From NCBI GenBank assembly GCA_044359885.1, contig JBIKLI010000038.1, positions 1 to 18,794 on the forward strand: a stretch of 18,794 nucleotides of DNA, written 5' to 3'. The stretch's first letter is position 1. Every line of letters begins with the position of its first letter. Shown here in pieces: positions 1 through 7,930 of this stretch. The notes beneath the pieces are model-generated. The model had not been told where the DNA came from, did not search any database, and was given only the letters and a program-made list of their open reading frames with translations. The DNA comes from CAIOSQ01 sp044359885 (GTDB lineage: Bacteria; Pseudomonadota; Alphaproteobacteria; CACIAM-22H2). The position numbers and the translations under genes are program-made.

Positions 1-1613
1 GCGGTCAGGTCGAGGAACATGCCCGCGAACAGCATCAGCGCGTTGAGGCAGAACAGCACCGCCCAGCCCTCGCTGACATAGGCCAGCATGAACTGCAGGA
101 ACCCCTGGGGCACGCGCCCCGAGACCAGCACCCAGGCGAAGGGAGCCGCGACCCCGATCATGAAGCCGACCATGCCGCTGTCGACGCTCGATTCGCGCAA
201 GCCCCGCCAGATCGCGGGCAGCCGCAGGTCGCGATAGAAGAACACGCCGATCGCCAGCGCGTAGACCACGGCCACGACCCCGGCCTCGGTGGCGGTCACG
301 ACCCCGAAGCGGATCCCGCCGATGATCATCACGGAGAGCAGCAGCACCGGCACCGCCATCAGCAGCGGCCGGGCGATCGTCCGCCAGGACGGCTTGGCGT
401 TGGCGGTGCCGTAGCCCTGGCGCCGCGCCTGGACGTAGACGACCGTCATCAGCAGCCCGGCGATCAGCAGCCCGGGCACGATGCCGGCAAGGAACAGCTT
501 GCCGACCGAGACGTTGGAGATCGACGCGAAGATCAGCATCGCGATCGAGGGCGGGATGATGTTCGGCAGGATCGCGGAGGCCGCGATCACCGCGCAGCAG
601 AACGGCGCGGGGTAGCCGTTTCGCACCATCTCCGGCACGGTCATCTTGGCGAGCAGCGAGGCGTCGGCCGTCGAAGATCCGGAATCGAAGCCGAAGAAGA
701 CGCTGGTCACGACATTGACCTGCGCCAGACCGCCGCGCAGATGCCCGACCAGAGACCGGGCGAGCGCGATCAGCCGCACCGTCAGCCCGCCCGCGTTCAT
801 GACCTGCGCCGCCGCGATGAAGAGCGGGATCGCCAGCAGGACGAATTTCGACGATCCCACGACGACGTTGTGGACGACCGCCGCCGGCGGCAGCAGATCG
901 CCCGCGTCGCTCGCGAGAAACGCCGCGAACAGCATGCAATAGGCGACCGGGACGCCGAGCAGCAGCGTCACGACGAAGGCGAGGCCGAGCAGCACCGTCG
1001 GGCTGCCGCTCTCGATGCCGACGAGTTCGAACACGTCGATCGCGAGCCACGCCACGAGCGCGAGCGCGATCGCGGACAGCCCGGCGCGCCGGTCGCTGCC
1101 CGGCTCCAGCGCCTCGAGGATCTGGCACACGAAGAGCACGGCCGCCGAGGCCGGAATGATCGCGTATTGCCACCAGGCCGGCAGGCCCAGCGTGATGCTG
1201 GTGCCGGAGGTCAGGGAGGCGATGCCGACCCCGGCCGTGAACAGGCGGATGATCGTGTAGACGATCGTGGCCGTCGCCAGCATCGCCACGAAGGACTGCC
1301 CGCGCGGCGGCAGAAGGTCGACGGCGATGTTGAGCGCGATATGGCGGCTGCGGCGCGTCGCGATCGGCAGCACGGCGAAGATCAGGAAGGTGAAGAGCCA
1401 GAGCCCCCCCTCCTCGGTCCAGCTGAACGACGCGTTGAACACGTAGCGCGACACCACCCCGCCCAGCACCACCAGGATGATGCCCGTCAGCAGCGCGGCA
1501 CCCAGATGGCTCAGGATCGCGTCGAGCCCGCTGCGGATGGCACCGGCGACCCGGCCGACCGCGTCGGCCGGCACGTCCTGCCCGAGCTGTGGCGCCGAAA
1601 ACCCTTGCGACAT
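1..1613 (-). CDS. Fused TRAP transporter membrane protein (DctQ-DctM), partial
   Basis: This encodes the inner-membrane part of a tripartite ATP-independent periplasmic (TRAP) transporter, which uses an ion gradient to import a solute, usually an organic acid, delivered by a periplasmic binding protein. The reading frame is open from ATG at 1613 to the left edge, about 537 codons with no stop. Residues about 30-170 match the small DctQ subunit: RYVFNASFSWTEE at 56-68, then RRSRHIALNI at 88-96. Residues from about 205 on match DctM: LLGVPVAYCMLFAA near 218-231, a SGSSTADAS segment, and ILPNIIPPSIAML. Both subunits are in one polypeptide, as in SiaQM-type fusions. DctM is normally about 425 residues, so some 90 are missing beyond the edge. 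An in-frame GTG at 1646 is an alternative start, but ATG 1613 has GGGGGAA just upstream. No binding protein (DctP) is visible. The substrate is unknown. Confidence 0.9.
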   Translation of the reverse strand, partial: MSQGFSAPQLGQDVPADAVGRVAGAIRSGLDAILSHLGAALLTGIILVVLGGVVSRYVFNASFSWTEEGGLWLFTFLIFAVLPIATRRSRHIALNIAVDLLPPRGQSFVAMLATATIVYTIIRLFTAGVGIASLTSGTSITLGLPAWWQYAIIPASAAVLFVCQILEALEPGSDRRAGLSAIALALVAWLAIDVFELVGIESGSPTVLLGLAFVVTLLLGVPVAYCMLFAAFLASDAGDLLPPAAVVHNVVVGSSKFVLLAIPLFIAAAQVMNAGGLTVRLIALARSLVGHLRGGLAQVNVVTSVFFGFDSGSSTADASLLAKMTVPEMVRNGYPAPFCCAVIAASAILPNIIPPSIAMLIFASISNVSVGKLFLAGIVPGLLIAGLLMTVVYVQARRQGYGTANAKPSWRTIARPLLMAVPVLLLSVMIIGGIRFGVVTATEAGVVAVVYALAIGVFFYRDLRLPAIWRGLRESSVDSGMVGFMIGVAAPFAWVLVSGRVPQGFLQFMLAYVSEGWAVLFCLNALMLFAGMFLDLT

Positions 1614-1678
1614 CGCTTCCCCCGCGGCTTCCGCCTTGCCGTCCACCGCGATGAACGCGGCGCACGCCGGCGCTTCGT

Positions 1679-1695
1679 CAAGTTATCATAACAAG
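1679..1695 (-). promoter_or_regulatory. Palindrome and -10-like promoter element of the TRAP gene
   Basis: The 17 bases CAAGTTATCATAACAAG contain a perfect GTTAT-C-ATAAC palindrome (1682-1692), with outer arms matching in 6 of 8 positions overall. It is a conspicuous AT-rich island in GC-rich DNA. Read on the minus strand, TATGAT (1690-1685) matches the -10 consensus at 5 of 6 bases; no good -35 is visible about 17 bases upstream. Transcription would begin near 1678, leaving a leader of about 65 bases before ATG 1613. A repressor or activator dimer site overlapping the -10 is the simplest reading. The regulator family cannot be assigned from this sequence. Confidence 0.45.
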
Positions 1696-1744
1696 TTCGA
1701 CGCGCTCCCGAAAAGTGGCCCGACGAAATGCCCCCACGGCGCGT

Positions 1745-1760
1745 GACCCCATACGGGGTC
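1745..1760. other. Hairpin between the ABC operon and the TRAP gene
   Basis: GACCCC-ATAC-GGGGTC forms a perfect 6-bp stem with a 4-base loop, located 89 bases past the stop of the ABC ATPase gene on the minus strand. There is no U-run directly after the stem on either strand, so it is not a classical intrinsic terminator. A second GC-rich inverted pair (CGCGCGG 1764-1770 with CCGCGCG 1795-1801) lies between it and the ATPase gene. It may act in transcript end formation or stability; this is inference. Apart from this and the palindrome at 1679, I see nothing else in 1614-1848. Confidence 0.3.
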
Positions 1761-1848
1761 GGTCGCGCGGCCGCAGGGCGCCGCGGCAGCCCCGCCGCGC
1801 GGATCTCGGCGACAAGGACGGGCCAACGCCAAGAACCTTCGCCCGCCG

Positions 1849-2874
1849 CTACGCCCGCTCCAGCGGCGCGGCCGTGTCGAGCGGCAGGTCGAATTCGACC
1901 GCGTCGCCCGCGGCATGGCGCGGGGCGCGGGCGGGCATCTCGGCCTTGACGGGGCCGAGCGCGGCGTCGAGGAGATACTCGACCTTGGCGCCGCCGAAGG
2001 ACGCGGCGCGCACGCGGCCGCGATGCGGCCCGGTTCCCAGCACGACGCCGTCGGGGCGCCAGGCGAGCGCGCCGGTCGCCGGCGCGCCCGGTGGCGCCGG
2101 CAGCGTGCCGTCGCCCGCGCCGCGCAGCCGTCCGGCGTCCAGCGCGAAGACGTTCTCGAAGCCCATGAAGCGCGCGACGAAGCCGGTGCGCGGGCGCGCA
2201 TAGATCGTCTCGGCGTCGTCGGCCTGCTCGATGCGGCCGGCATTCATCACGACCACCCGGTCGGCCAGCGCCAGCGCCTCGGCCTGGTCATGCGTCACGT
2301 AGAGCATCGCGATGCCCAGCGCCCGCTGCAACCGCTGCAGTTCCCCGCGCATCTCCAGCCGCAGCCGCGCGTCGAGATTGGAGAGCGGTTCGTCGAGCAG
2401 CAGCAGCCGCGGCTCGACCACCATGGCCCGGGCGAGCGCGACGCGCTGCTGCTGGCCGCCGGACAGCTCGCGCGGCAGCCGCGCCGCGAGACCGGCCAGG
2501 CCGACGCTCCCGAGCGCGGCACCGACACGGCGATCGAGTTCGGCCCGCGGGACACGCCGCAGCCGCAGGCCGAAGGCGACGTTCTCGAAGGCCGAGAGAT
2601 GCGGGAACAGCGCGTAGGACTGGAAGACCAGCCCGACGTCGCGGCGATTGGCCGGCACGCGGGTGATGTCGCGTCCGTCGAGCTCGATCCGCCCGGCACG
2701 GGCCTCGACCAGGCCGGCGATCGCGCGCATCGTCGTGGTCTTGCCGCATCCCGAGGGTCCGAGCAGCGCCACAAGTTCGCCGCGCCGCACCGAGAGCTCC
2801 AGCCCCTCGACGACGTTGGCCGCGCCGTAGCCGAGCGACAGGCCGGACAGGCGCAGGAAGGCGGCGTCAGACAT
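1849..2874 (-). CDS. ABC transporter ATPase, PotA-like
   Basis: This is the cytoplasmic nucleotide-binding subunit that powers the importer encoded by the preceding genes. The 341-residue product has Walker A GPSGCGKTT at 39-47, a Q-loop glutamine at 85 (VFQSYALFP), the signature LSGGQQQR at 137-144, Walker B LLLLDEP at 157-163 and the switch histidine at 195 (VTHDQAEA). The C-terminal part (about 260-341) has the length and position of the TOBE regulatory domain found in PotA/FbpC/UgpC-type ATPases. The ATG overlaps the end of the second permease gene by 8 bases, so translation is probably coupled. It is the last gene of the operon. The family is certain; the substrate is not, because ATPases of this group look alike across polyamine, iron and opine systems. 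Confidence 0.93.
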   Translation of the reverse strand: MSDAAFLRLSGLSLGYGAANVVEGLELSVRRGELVALLGPSGCGKTTTMRAIAGLVEARAGRIELDGRDITRVPANRRDVGLVFQSYALFPHLSAFENVAFGLRLRRVPRAELDRRVGAALGSVGLAGLAARLPRELSGGQQQRVALARAMVVEPRLLLLDEPLSNLDARLRLEMRGELQRLQRALGIAMLYVTHDQAEALALADRVVVMNAGRIEQADDAETIYARPRTGFVARFMGFENVFALDAGRLRGAGDGTLPAPPGAPATGALAWRPDGVVLGTGPHRGRVRAASFGGAKVEYLLDAALGPVKAEMPARAPRHAAGDAVEFDLPLDTAAPLERA

Positions 2875-3643
2875 AGCGGAAGATCCCCAGCGCGCGCTCG
2901 GCCGCGAACACCACGACGATCGAGCCGAGCGCGATCAGCGCCGACAGCGCCGCGACCGACGGATCGTAGGTGTATTCCATGTACGCGAGCATCTGGATCG
3001 GCAGGGTGCTGATCCCGGGCCCGGTGAGGAAGAGCGAGGCCGGCACCTGGTTGAAGGAAGAGATGAAACCCAGAATGAAGGCGGCGAGGATGCCGCTGCG
3101 GATGTTGGGCAGGACGATCGCGAAGAAGGCGCGCGCGCGGCTGGCGCCCAGCAGGACCGCCGCCTCCTCGATGTCGGCGCGCAGGTTCGCGAGGCTGGCG
3201 CCGACGACGCGCACGGCATAGGGCACGAGCAGCGCCGTATGGGCGAGGAAGAGCGCGTGCAGCACCGGCAGCCCCAGCGGCACGACCAGATGCCGCAGCA
3301 GCGCCAGGCCGACGACGATCGCCGGGACGATCGCGGGCGAGAACAGCAGCGTGCGCAGCGCCTCGCCGCCCGGCAGCGCGTAGCGCGACAGCGCGTAGGC
3401 GACCGGAACGCCGAGCAGCAGCGCCGCGGCGGTGGCGCCGAAGGCCAGCAGCAGCGACACCGCGAACGGTCCGCGGAAGCTCTCGACCGCGAACACCGCC
3501 TCGACCCAGCGCAGCGACAGGCCGCGCGGGGGGAAGACCGGGACCTCGCCCGCGGTGAGGCCGGCGCCGATCACGACCACGAAGGGGCCGACCAGGAAGA
3601 CGAGCGCCAGCGCGATCGCCACGCGTCCCAGCGCCCGCATCAT
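2867..3643 (-). CDS. ABC transporter permease, PotC-like
   Basis: This is the second inner-membrane permease of the binding-protein-dependent importer. The 258-residue product is strongly hydrophobic, with about six membrane segments (the first at roughly 6-28). The cytoplasmic EAA loop that docks on the ATPase lies at about 160-181 (EEAAVLLGASRARAFFAIVLP region). Size and layout match PotC-type permeases. The start is the first of two adjacent ATG codons (3643), whose A overlaps the TGA of the upstream permease; the gene then overlaps the ATPase start by 8 bases. It presumably forms a heterodimeric channel with the product of 3640-4467. Substrate not assignable. Confidence 0.9.
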   Translation of the reverse strand: MMRALGRVAIALALVFLVGPFVVVIGAGLTAGEVPVFPPRGLSLRWVEAVFAVESFRGPFAVSLLLAFGATAAALLLGVPVAYALSRYALPGGEALRTLLFSPAIVPAIVVGLALLRHLVVPLGLPVLHALFLAHTALLVPYAVRVVGASLANLRADIEEAAVLLGASRARAFFAIVLPNIRSGILAAFILGFISSFNQVPASLFLTGPGISTLPIQMLAYMEYTYDPSVAALSALIALGSIVVVFAAERALGIFRYV

Positions 3644-4467
3644 CGCCGCCGCCCGCGCGCGGTGGCCGCCAGGGCGAGGACGCGGCTGGCCGCGAGGCTC
3701 ATGGCGATCAGGATCGCGGCGATGACGCTGGCCGAGACCAGGTCGTTGGCGACCGAGACGCGCTGGTAGAGCAGCGTCTCGAGCATCAGCACGCGCGAGC
3801 CGCCCAGGACCGCCGGCGTGATGTAGGCGGTGATCGCGCCGGTGAAGACCAGCGTACCGCCGACCACCAGCCCCTCGCGGGTCAGCGGCAGGACGACGCG
3901 CACGAAGACCGAGAACCAGCCGGCCCCCAGCGTCCGTGCGGCCGCCACCACGTCGGGCGGCAGGTTCTCCAGCGCACTGACCAGCGACAGGATCATCAGC
4001 GGCAGGAAGAGCTGCACGAGGCCGATGAAGACCGCCGTCTCCGTGAACAGCAGCCGCAGCGGCTGGTCCGACAGGCCCAGCGCCAGGATCGCGCCGTTGA
4101 CCAGCCCGGTCCGCCCGAGGATGACGATCCAGGCATAGGTGCGGGCCACCGGCGAGATCATCAGCGGCAGGATCATGAGCCCGACAAGGCGGGTGCGCGC
4201 GCCCGGCGAGGCGTCGACGATGGCCAGCGCGACGGCATAGCCGATCGCGGCCGAGACCAGCGTCACCAGCGCGCCCAGCCGCAAGGTGCGCCAGAAGACG
4301 GTGCGATGCAGCGGGTCGGCGAAGAACTCGGCATAGGCGCCGACGATCCCGCCGGACGCGCGCGCCGCCTCGAACAGCAGCACGCCCACCGGCAGCAGGA
4401 ACCCGCCCGCGATCACCGCCGCCGCGGGCGCGACGAGCAGCAGCGGCGCGCGGCGGCCGTGGAACAA
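3640..4467 (-). CDS. ABC transporter permease, PotB-like
   Basis: This is the first inner-membrane permease of the importer, 275 residues with about six membrane segments, the first at 8-32. The EAA loop is at about 174-197 (AAARTLGAGWFSVFVRVVLP), the contact with the ATPase. The start is a TTG at 4467, ten bases after the stop of the binding-protein gene. No strong ribosome-binding site precedes it, but it gives the usual PotB-like N-terminus (basic residues, then the first membrane helix), and translation may be coupled. The gene ends in a 4-base overlap with the second permease. Family assignment is firm; the exact start is less so. Confidence 0.88.
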   Translation of the reverse strand: MFHGRRAPLLLVAPAAAVIAGGFLLPVGVLLFEAARASGGIVGAYAEFFADPLHRTVFWRTLRLGALVTLVSAAIGYAVALAIVDASPGARTRLVGLMILPLMISPVARTYAWIVILGRTGLVNGAILALGLSDQPLRLLFTETAVFIGLVQLFLPLMILSLVSALENLPPDVVAAARTLGAGWFSVFVRVVLPLTREGLVVGGTLVFTGAITAYITPAVLGGSRVLMLETLLYQRVSVANDLVSASVIAAILIAMSLAASRVLALAATARGRRR

Positions 4468-4477
4468 GGCGGGAGGC

Positions 4478-5524
4478 TCAGCGCGCGATGCGCGCGTTCC
4501 AGCCGGCGACCCAGGCGCGCTGGTTCGCCAGGGCCTCCGCGGGCGGGATCAGCCGCAGCGCGCGCGCGATGTCCTCGCCATAGGAGAGCTGCTCGGCGAT
4601 CGCGGGCGGCAGCCGGACCTCCTTGTTGGTCGGGCTGTCGACGAGGTCCATCGCCATGCGCGTCTGCACTTCGGTCGACAGCCAGGCGTCGATGAAGCGC
4701 AGGGCCAGGTCCCGGTTGCGCGCGCCCTTGACCAGGGTCAGCACGTTGATGCCGCCGGTCTGGCCTTCGGCCAGCTGCGCCCAGCCCAGCGGCAGGTCGA
4801 GCTTGCGGATATTGGGCCAGTTGAAGCGCCCGGTGACGGCGGCCCAGATCTCTTCCTGCTGGAAGAGCTGGGTCAGCTGGGCGGAGCGCTCGTAGAACAC
4901 GACCGTGCTGTCCTTGATCTCGGCGACCTTGGCGAGACCGACCTGGAAGTCGGGGCTGGTGCCGCCATGGACGCGATCGGCCATGAACAGAAGCAGCGGG
5001 CCCTGGGTGGTGGTGATGTTGGGCAGCGCCAGGCGCCCCTTCAGCGCCGGCGACCACAGATCCTTCCACGAGGCCAGCTGCGGCAGCTTATCGGTACGGT
5101 AGACGACGCTGGTCGAATAGAACGTGTAACCGACGCCGAAACCGCCGCCGACCGGATCCTTCGCGAAGTCGTGCAGCCGGGCGAAGTTGGACAGCGCCGC
5201 CGGATCGATCGGCTCGATCAGCCCCTTCTGCGCGGCCTCGGCCGCGTTGACGTCCGAGAGCACCGCGACGTCGACCTCGGGGCTGGCGCGCCGCGCTTCG
5301 AGCTTGGCGAGGCGCTCGGCGCTGTTGCCGAGATCGGTGACGACGCGGCAGCCGCACTGCGCCTCGAAGGGGGCGTAGAGGTTGCGGCGCGTCGCATCCT
5401 GCTGGATCGCGAAGGTCGAGACGACGAGGCTGCGCTGCTGCGCGGGAGCGGTCGCGGGCGCGACGAGCGCCAGCACGAGGGCGGCCGGCGCCAGCGCGGC
5501 CAGCATGCGCGAGAGGATCTTCAT
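4478..5524 (-). CDS. ABC transporter periplasmic solute-binding protein
   Basis: This is the periplasmic receptor that captures the solute and delivers it to the two permeases. The 348-residue product begins with a clear signal peptide: MKILSR, a hydrophobic stretch to about 24, and a likely cleavage after APA near 28. The mature part has the layout of extracellular solute-binding proteins of the PotD/Fe-type group: LVVSTFAIQQ at the first strand, DVAVLSDVNAAEA, and the characteristic WKDLWSPALKGRLALPN. The close pair C57 and C59 may form or take part in a disulfide. ATG 5524 overlaps the stop of the upstream deaminase-like gene (ATGA), and GGAG lies 8 bases upstream. The ligand is unknown; linkage to a deaminase suggests an amino-bearing compound, possibly a nucleoside or base (inference). 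Confidence 0.9.
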   Translation of the reverse strand: MKILSRMLAALAPAALVLALVAPATAPAQQRSLVVSTFAIQQDATRRNLYAPFEAQCGCRVVTDLGNSAERLAKLEARRASPEVDVAVLSDVNAAEAAQKGLIEPIDPAALSNFARLHDFAKDPVGGGFGVGYTFYSTSVVYRTDKLPQLASWKDLWSPALKGRLALPNITTTQGPLLLFMADRVHGGTSPDFQVGLAKVAEIKDSTVVFYERSAQLTQLFQQEEIWAAVTGRFNWPNIRKLDLPLGWAQLAEGQTGGINVLTLVKGARNRDLALRFIDAWLSTEVQTRMAMDLVDSPTNKEVRLPPAIAEQLSYGEDIARALRLIPPAEALANQRAWVAGWNARIAR

Positions 5525-6645
5525 CGGCGGTCTCCATCGGAGGGCGAGGACAGGAATTCCGCGGCCAGCGCGTCGAGCGCCGCTTCGAAATCGGCGCGCA
5601 TCGTCGCCCGCGCGTCCGGCTCGATCCAGGCGGCGTCGACGCCGGCGAGGCAGAATTCGCGGATGCGCGGATAATCGAAGCCGATCACGTTGGCCGCGAT
5701 CAGATACTCGTCGGTCAGCGTCGTCGGAAACATGCCGGGATCGTCCGCGCCCAGCGTCACGCGCAGGCCGGCTTCGACCATCGCCTTCACCGAGGCGCGG
5801 CGCCAGGGCCGCCAGGACCGGCGCGAGGTCGAGAACACGCAGGTGAACACCACGCCCTGTTCGCGGCAGCGCGCCACGACCGCGTCGTCCTCGAGAACGA
5901 AATAGCCATGGTCGATGCGCTCGCAGCCGAGCAGGTCGAGACACGTCACCGTGTTGGCGGCGGTCGGGGCGTGCTCGGAGGAATGCGCGGTGCGCCTCAG
6001 GCCGGCGCGCCGCGCCTTGTCGTAGGCCCCGACGAAGCGCTCGGGCGGTCCGGCGAGTTCGTAGTCCTCGAGGCCGATGCCGACGATCTCGTCGCGGCGA
6101 TGGGCGATAACCGCGTCGACCAGCTCCTCGGCCAGCGCCGGCGGCTGGGCGCGGTTGATGCCCGCGATCATCCGGGCGCCGATGCCGAAATCGCGCGCCG
6201 CCGCGCGCGCCCCCTCGGCGACGCCCTCGGCGATCGTGGCGTATCGCACGCCGTGCCCGAAATAGAGCGTCGGCTCGAAGAACATCTCGCAGTGACGCAC
6301 GTTGCTGCTGCGCACCGCGTCCTCGAAGGCCTCGTAGGCGACGCGCGCGAAGTCGCCGGCGTCGACCAGCGCCGGCGCCGCCCAGCGCGACACTTCGAGC
6401 AGCGGATAGGACGGGTTGGGCTCGGTGGCCGGGTCGGAGACCGGGACCGGGATGCGCGTGCGGGCGTAGATCGGGTTGGGCCGCGCCGGCGAGTTGATAT
6501 TGGCGAAGATCTCGAGCGGATCGGCCGGAAGGCGGATGCCGCGCCGTGCGGCCAACTCGGCGAAGGTGGACGCGCGCATCGAGCCGAGCAGATGGGTGTG
6601 CAGTTCCACCTTCGGCATGCGGCGGATGACGTCGTCGAGGCCCAA
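5521..6645 (-). CDS. Adenosine-deaminase-family amidohydrolase
   Basis: This is a zinc-dependent hydrolytic deaminase of the adenosine/adenine deaminase family, presumably cytoplasmic; no signal peptide is seen. The 374-residue product keeps the metal and catalytic positions: HTH at 16-18 (KVELHTHLLGS), H221 and E224 in HSSEH, H246 in RIDHGY, and D301-D302 in TLGADDPGMF. It departs from true adenosine deaminases where substrate is recognised: HAGE is HSSE, the G-x-D-L-x-G-x-E segment is GIGLEDYE, and the usual CPxSN after the metal histidine is CVFSTSRR. The substrate may therefore not be adenosine. It is the first gene of the transporter operon, which suggests it acts on what the transporter imports. 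The start is TTG 6645, chosen for its strong GGAGG; ATG 6618 is the alternative. Confidence 0.85.
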   Translation of the reverse strand: MGLDDVIRRMPKVELHTHLLGSMRASTFAELAARRGIRLPADPLEIFANINSPARPNPIYARTRIPVPVSDPATEPNPSYPLLEVSRWAAPALVDAGDFARVAYEAFEDAVRSSNVRHCEMFFEPTLYFGHGVRYATIAEGVAEGARAAARDFGIGARMIAGINRAQPPALAEELVDAVIAHRRDEIVGIGLEDYELAGPPERFVGAYDKARRAGLRRTAHSSEHAPTAANTVTCLDLLGCERIDHGYFVLEDDAVVARCREQGVVFTCVFSTSRRSWRPWRRASVKAMVEAGLRVTLGADDPGMFPTTLTDEYLIAANVIGFDYPRIREFCLAGVDAAWIEPDARATMRADFEAALDALAAEFLSSPSDGDRR

Positions 6646-6782
6646 TCTTCCCTCCCCGGCTCGCGCGCAGACCCGAGCGTTCGCCCCGCGCCTTTGCCGT
6701 ATACAAGGCGGCGGCCCGCACCGGAAGCGCGGCGATGCCGGGAAACTGGCAGAGGCGACGAGCGGTCCGGTATCCTCCGCCG
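6646..6782. promoter_or_regulatory. Divergent intergenic region with a GTATAC element
   Basis: These 137 bases separate the minus-strand uptake operon from the plus-strand co-chaperone gene and must hold promoters for both unless one lies inside a gene. The one AT-richer motif is CCGTATACAA at 6697-6706 (minus strand TTGTATACGG), centred on the palindrome GTATAC and flanked by GCCTT/AAGGC arms (6690-6694 and 6705-6709). TTGTATACAA-like palindromes are typical operators for GntR-family regulators; this one matches 8 of 10 bases. TATACG on the minus strand could serve as a -10 about 50 bases before the start codon. No convincing -35 is seen for either direction. Confidence 0.3.
6650..6657 (-). 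promoter_or_regulatory. Ribosome-binding site deciding a TTG start
   Basis: On the minus strand GGGGAGGG precedes the TTG at 6645, with the GGAGG core at 6655-6651 and a 5-base spacer. No comparable site precedes the internal ATG at 6618, so the TTG is preferred even though the family's usual first residues (MPKxELHxHL) would fit the internal ATG. Confidence 0.6.
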
Positions 6783-7460
6783 ATGGAATCGAGCCTGCCC
6801 ATCTGGCGGCGGCTGGTCGCCGGCTTCAGGTCGCTCTTCGGCGGCGGCCACCGCCAGCCCCCCGAGCGCAGCGTCGCCTTCACGGTCGCGGTGATCGCAC
6901 TGGCGGCCAAGATGGCCAAGGCCGACGGTCGGGTGACCCACGACGAGATCCGCGTCTTCCGCGAGAGCTTCCACGTCGAGCACGCCCGCCTGGCGGAGGT
7001 GGCGCGGGTCTTCGATCTGGCGCGCCGCAGCACCCATGGCTTCGAGGTCTATGCGCGGCGCCTGGGCCAGATGTTCGCCCACGACACGGTCATGCTGGAG
7101 GAGATCCTCGACATCCTCTTCCTGATCGCCGAGCAGGACGGCGGGATCCGCGAGAGCGAGATCCGCTTCCTGTCGGCGACCGCGACGGCGATGGGGCTGG
7201 ACGCGCGGCATTTCGGACGGATTCGCGCCGGCCGCGGCGAGGAAGGCGGATCGGCGCACGACGTGCTCGGCGTTCCGCCGGACGCCTCGACGGCGCAGAT
7301 CAAGGCGGCCTGGCGGCAGCTTGTCCGGGACCTGCATCCCGACCGGCTGGTGGCCGCGGGCATGCCGCCGGAATTCGTCGCCGTCGCCGCCGAGCGTCTG
7401 GCAGCGGTCAACCGCGCCTATGCCAGCCTCGTGCGGCCGCGCGACGACCACGCCCCTTGA
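6783..7460 (+). CDS. TerB and J-domain protein, DjlA-like co-chaperone
   Basis: This is a 225-residue two-domain protein. Residues about 30-150 form an all-helical TerB-like domain (AAKMAKADGRVTHDEI at about 41-56, then a second acidic repeat, IAEQDGGIRESEI at 115-127). Residues about 158-220 form a J domain with the essential HPD at 185-187 (VRDLHPDRL), which stimulates the ATPase of DnaK-type Hsp70. E. coli DjlA has the same domain order but an N-terminal membrane anchor; here the N-terminus (IWRRLVAGFRSLFGG) is at most amphipathic, so the protein is likely soluble or peripheral. ATG 6783 is preferred over the in-frame ATG 6735, which would add 16 residues unlike the family. Its stop codon lies inside the apparent rnpB -35. 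Client and pathway are unknown. Confidence 0.85.
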   Translation: MESSLPIWRRLVAGFRSLFGGGHRQPPERSVAFTVAVIALAAKMAKADGRVTHDEIRVFRESFHVEHARLAEVARVFDLARRSTHGFEVYARRLGQMFAHDTVMLEEILDILFLIAEQDGGIRESEIRFLSATATAMGLDARHFGRIRAGRGEEGGSAHDVLGVPPDASTAQIKAAWRQLVRDLHPDRLVAAGMPPEFVAVAAERLAAVNRAYASLVRPRDDHAP

Positions 7461-7486
7461 CCACCGAGGACGGGCGCACGTAGATG
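7457..7486 (+). promoter_or_regulatory. rnpB promoter
   Basis: TTGACC (7457-7462, 5 of 6 matches to the -35 consensus) and TAGATG (7481-7486, -10-like) are separated by 18 bases. The RNA's 5' end predicted from its P1 helix is 7492, the expected few bases after the -10. The TGA stop of the co-chaperone gene (7458-7460) is part of the -35. This position is independent support for both the promoter and the RNA start. Confidence 0.6.
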
Positions 7487-7491
7487 GCGCC

Positions 7492-7892
<401 letters not shown>

Positions 7893-7930
7893 ATCCTCTC
7901 CCGCTCCATGTCCGGCAATCCAAGCCCGAT

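Noticed and set aside
1424..1440. GAAC...GAAC repeat considered as a second LexA box
   Set aside because: The spacer is 8 rather than 7 bases, and it lies inside the TRAP coding region.
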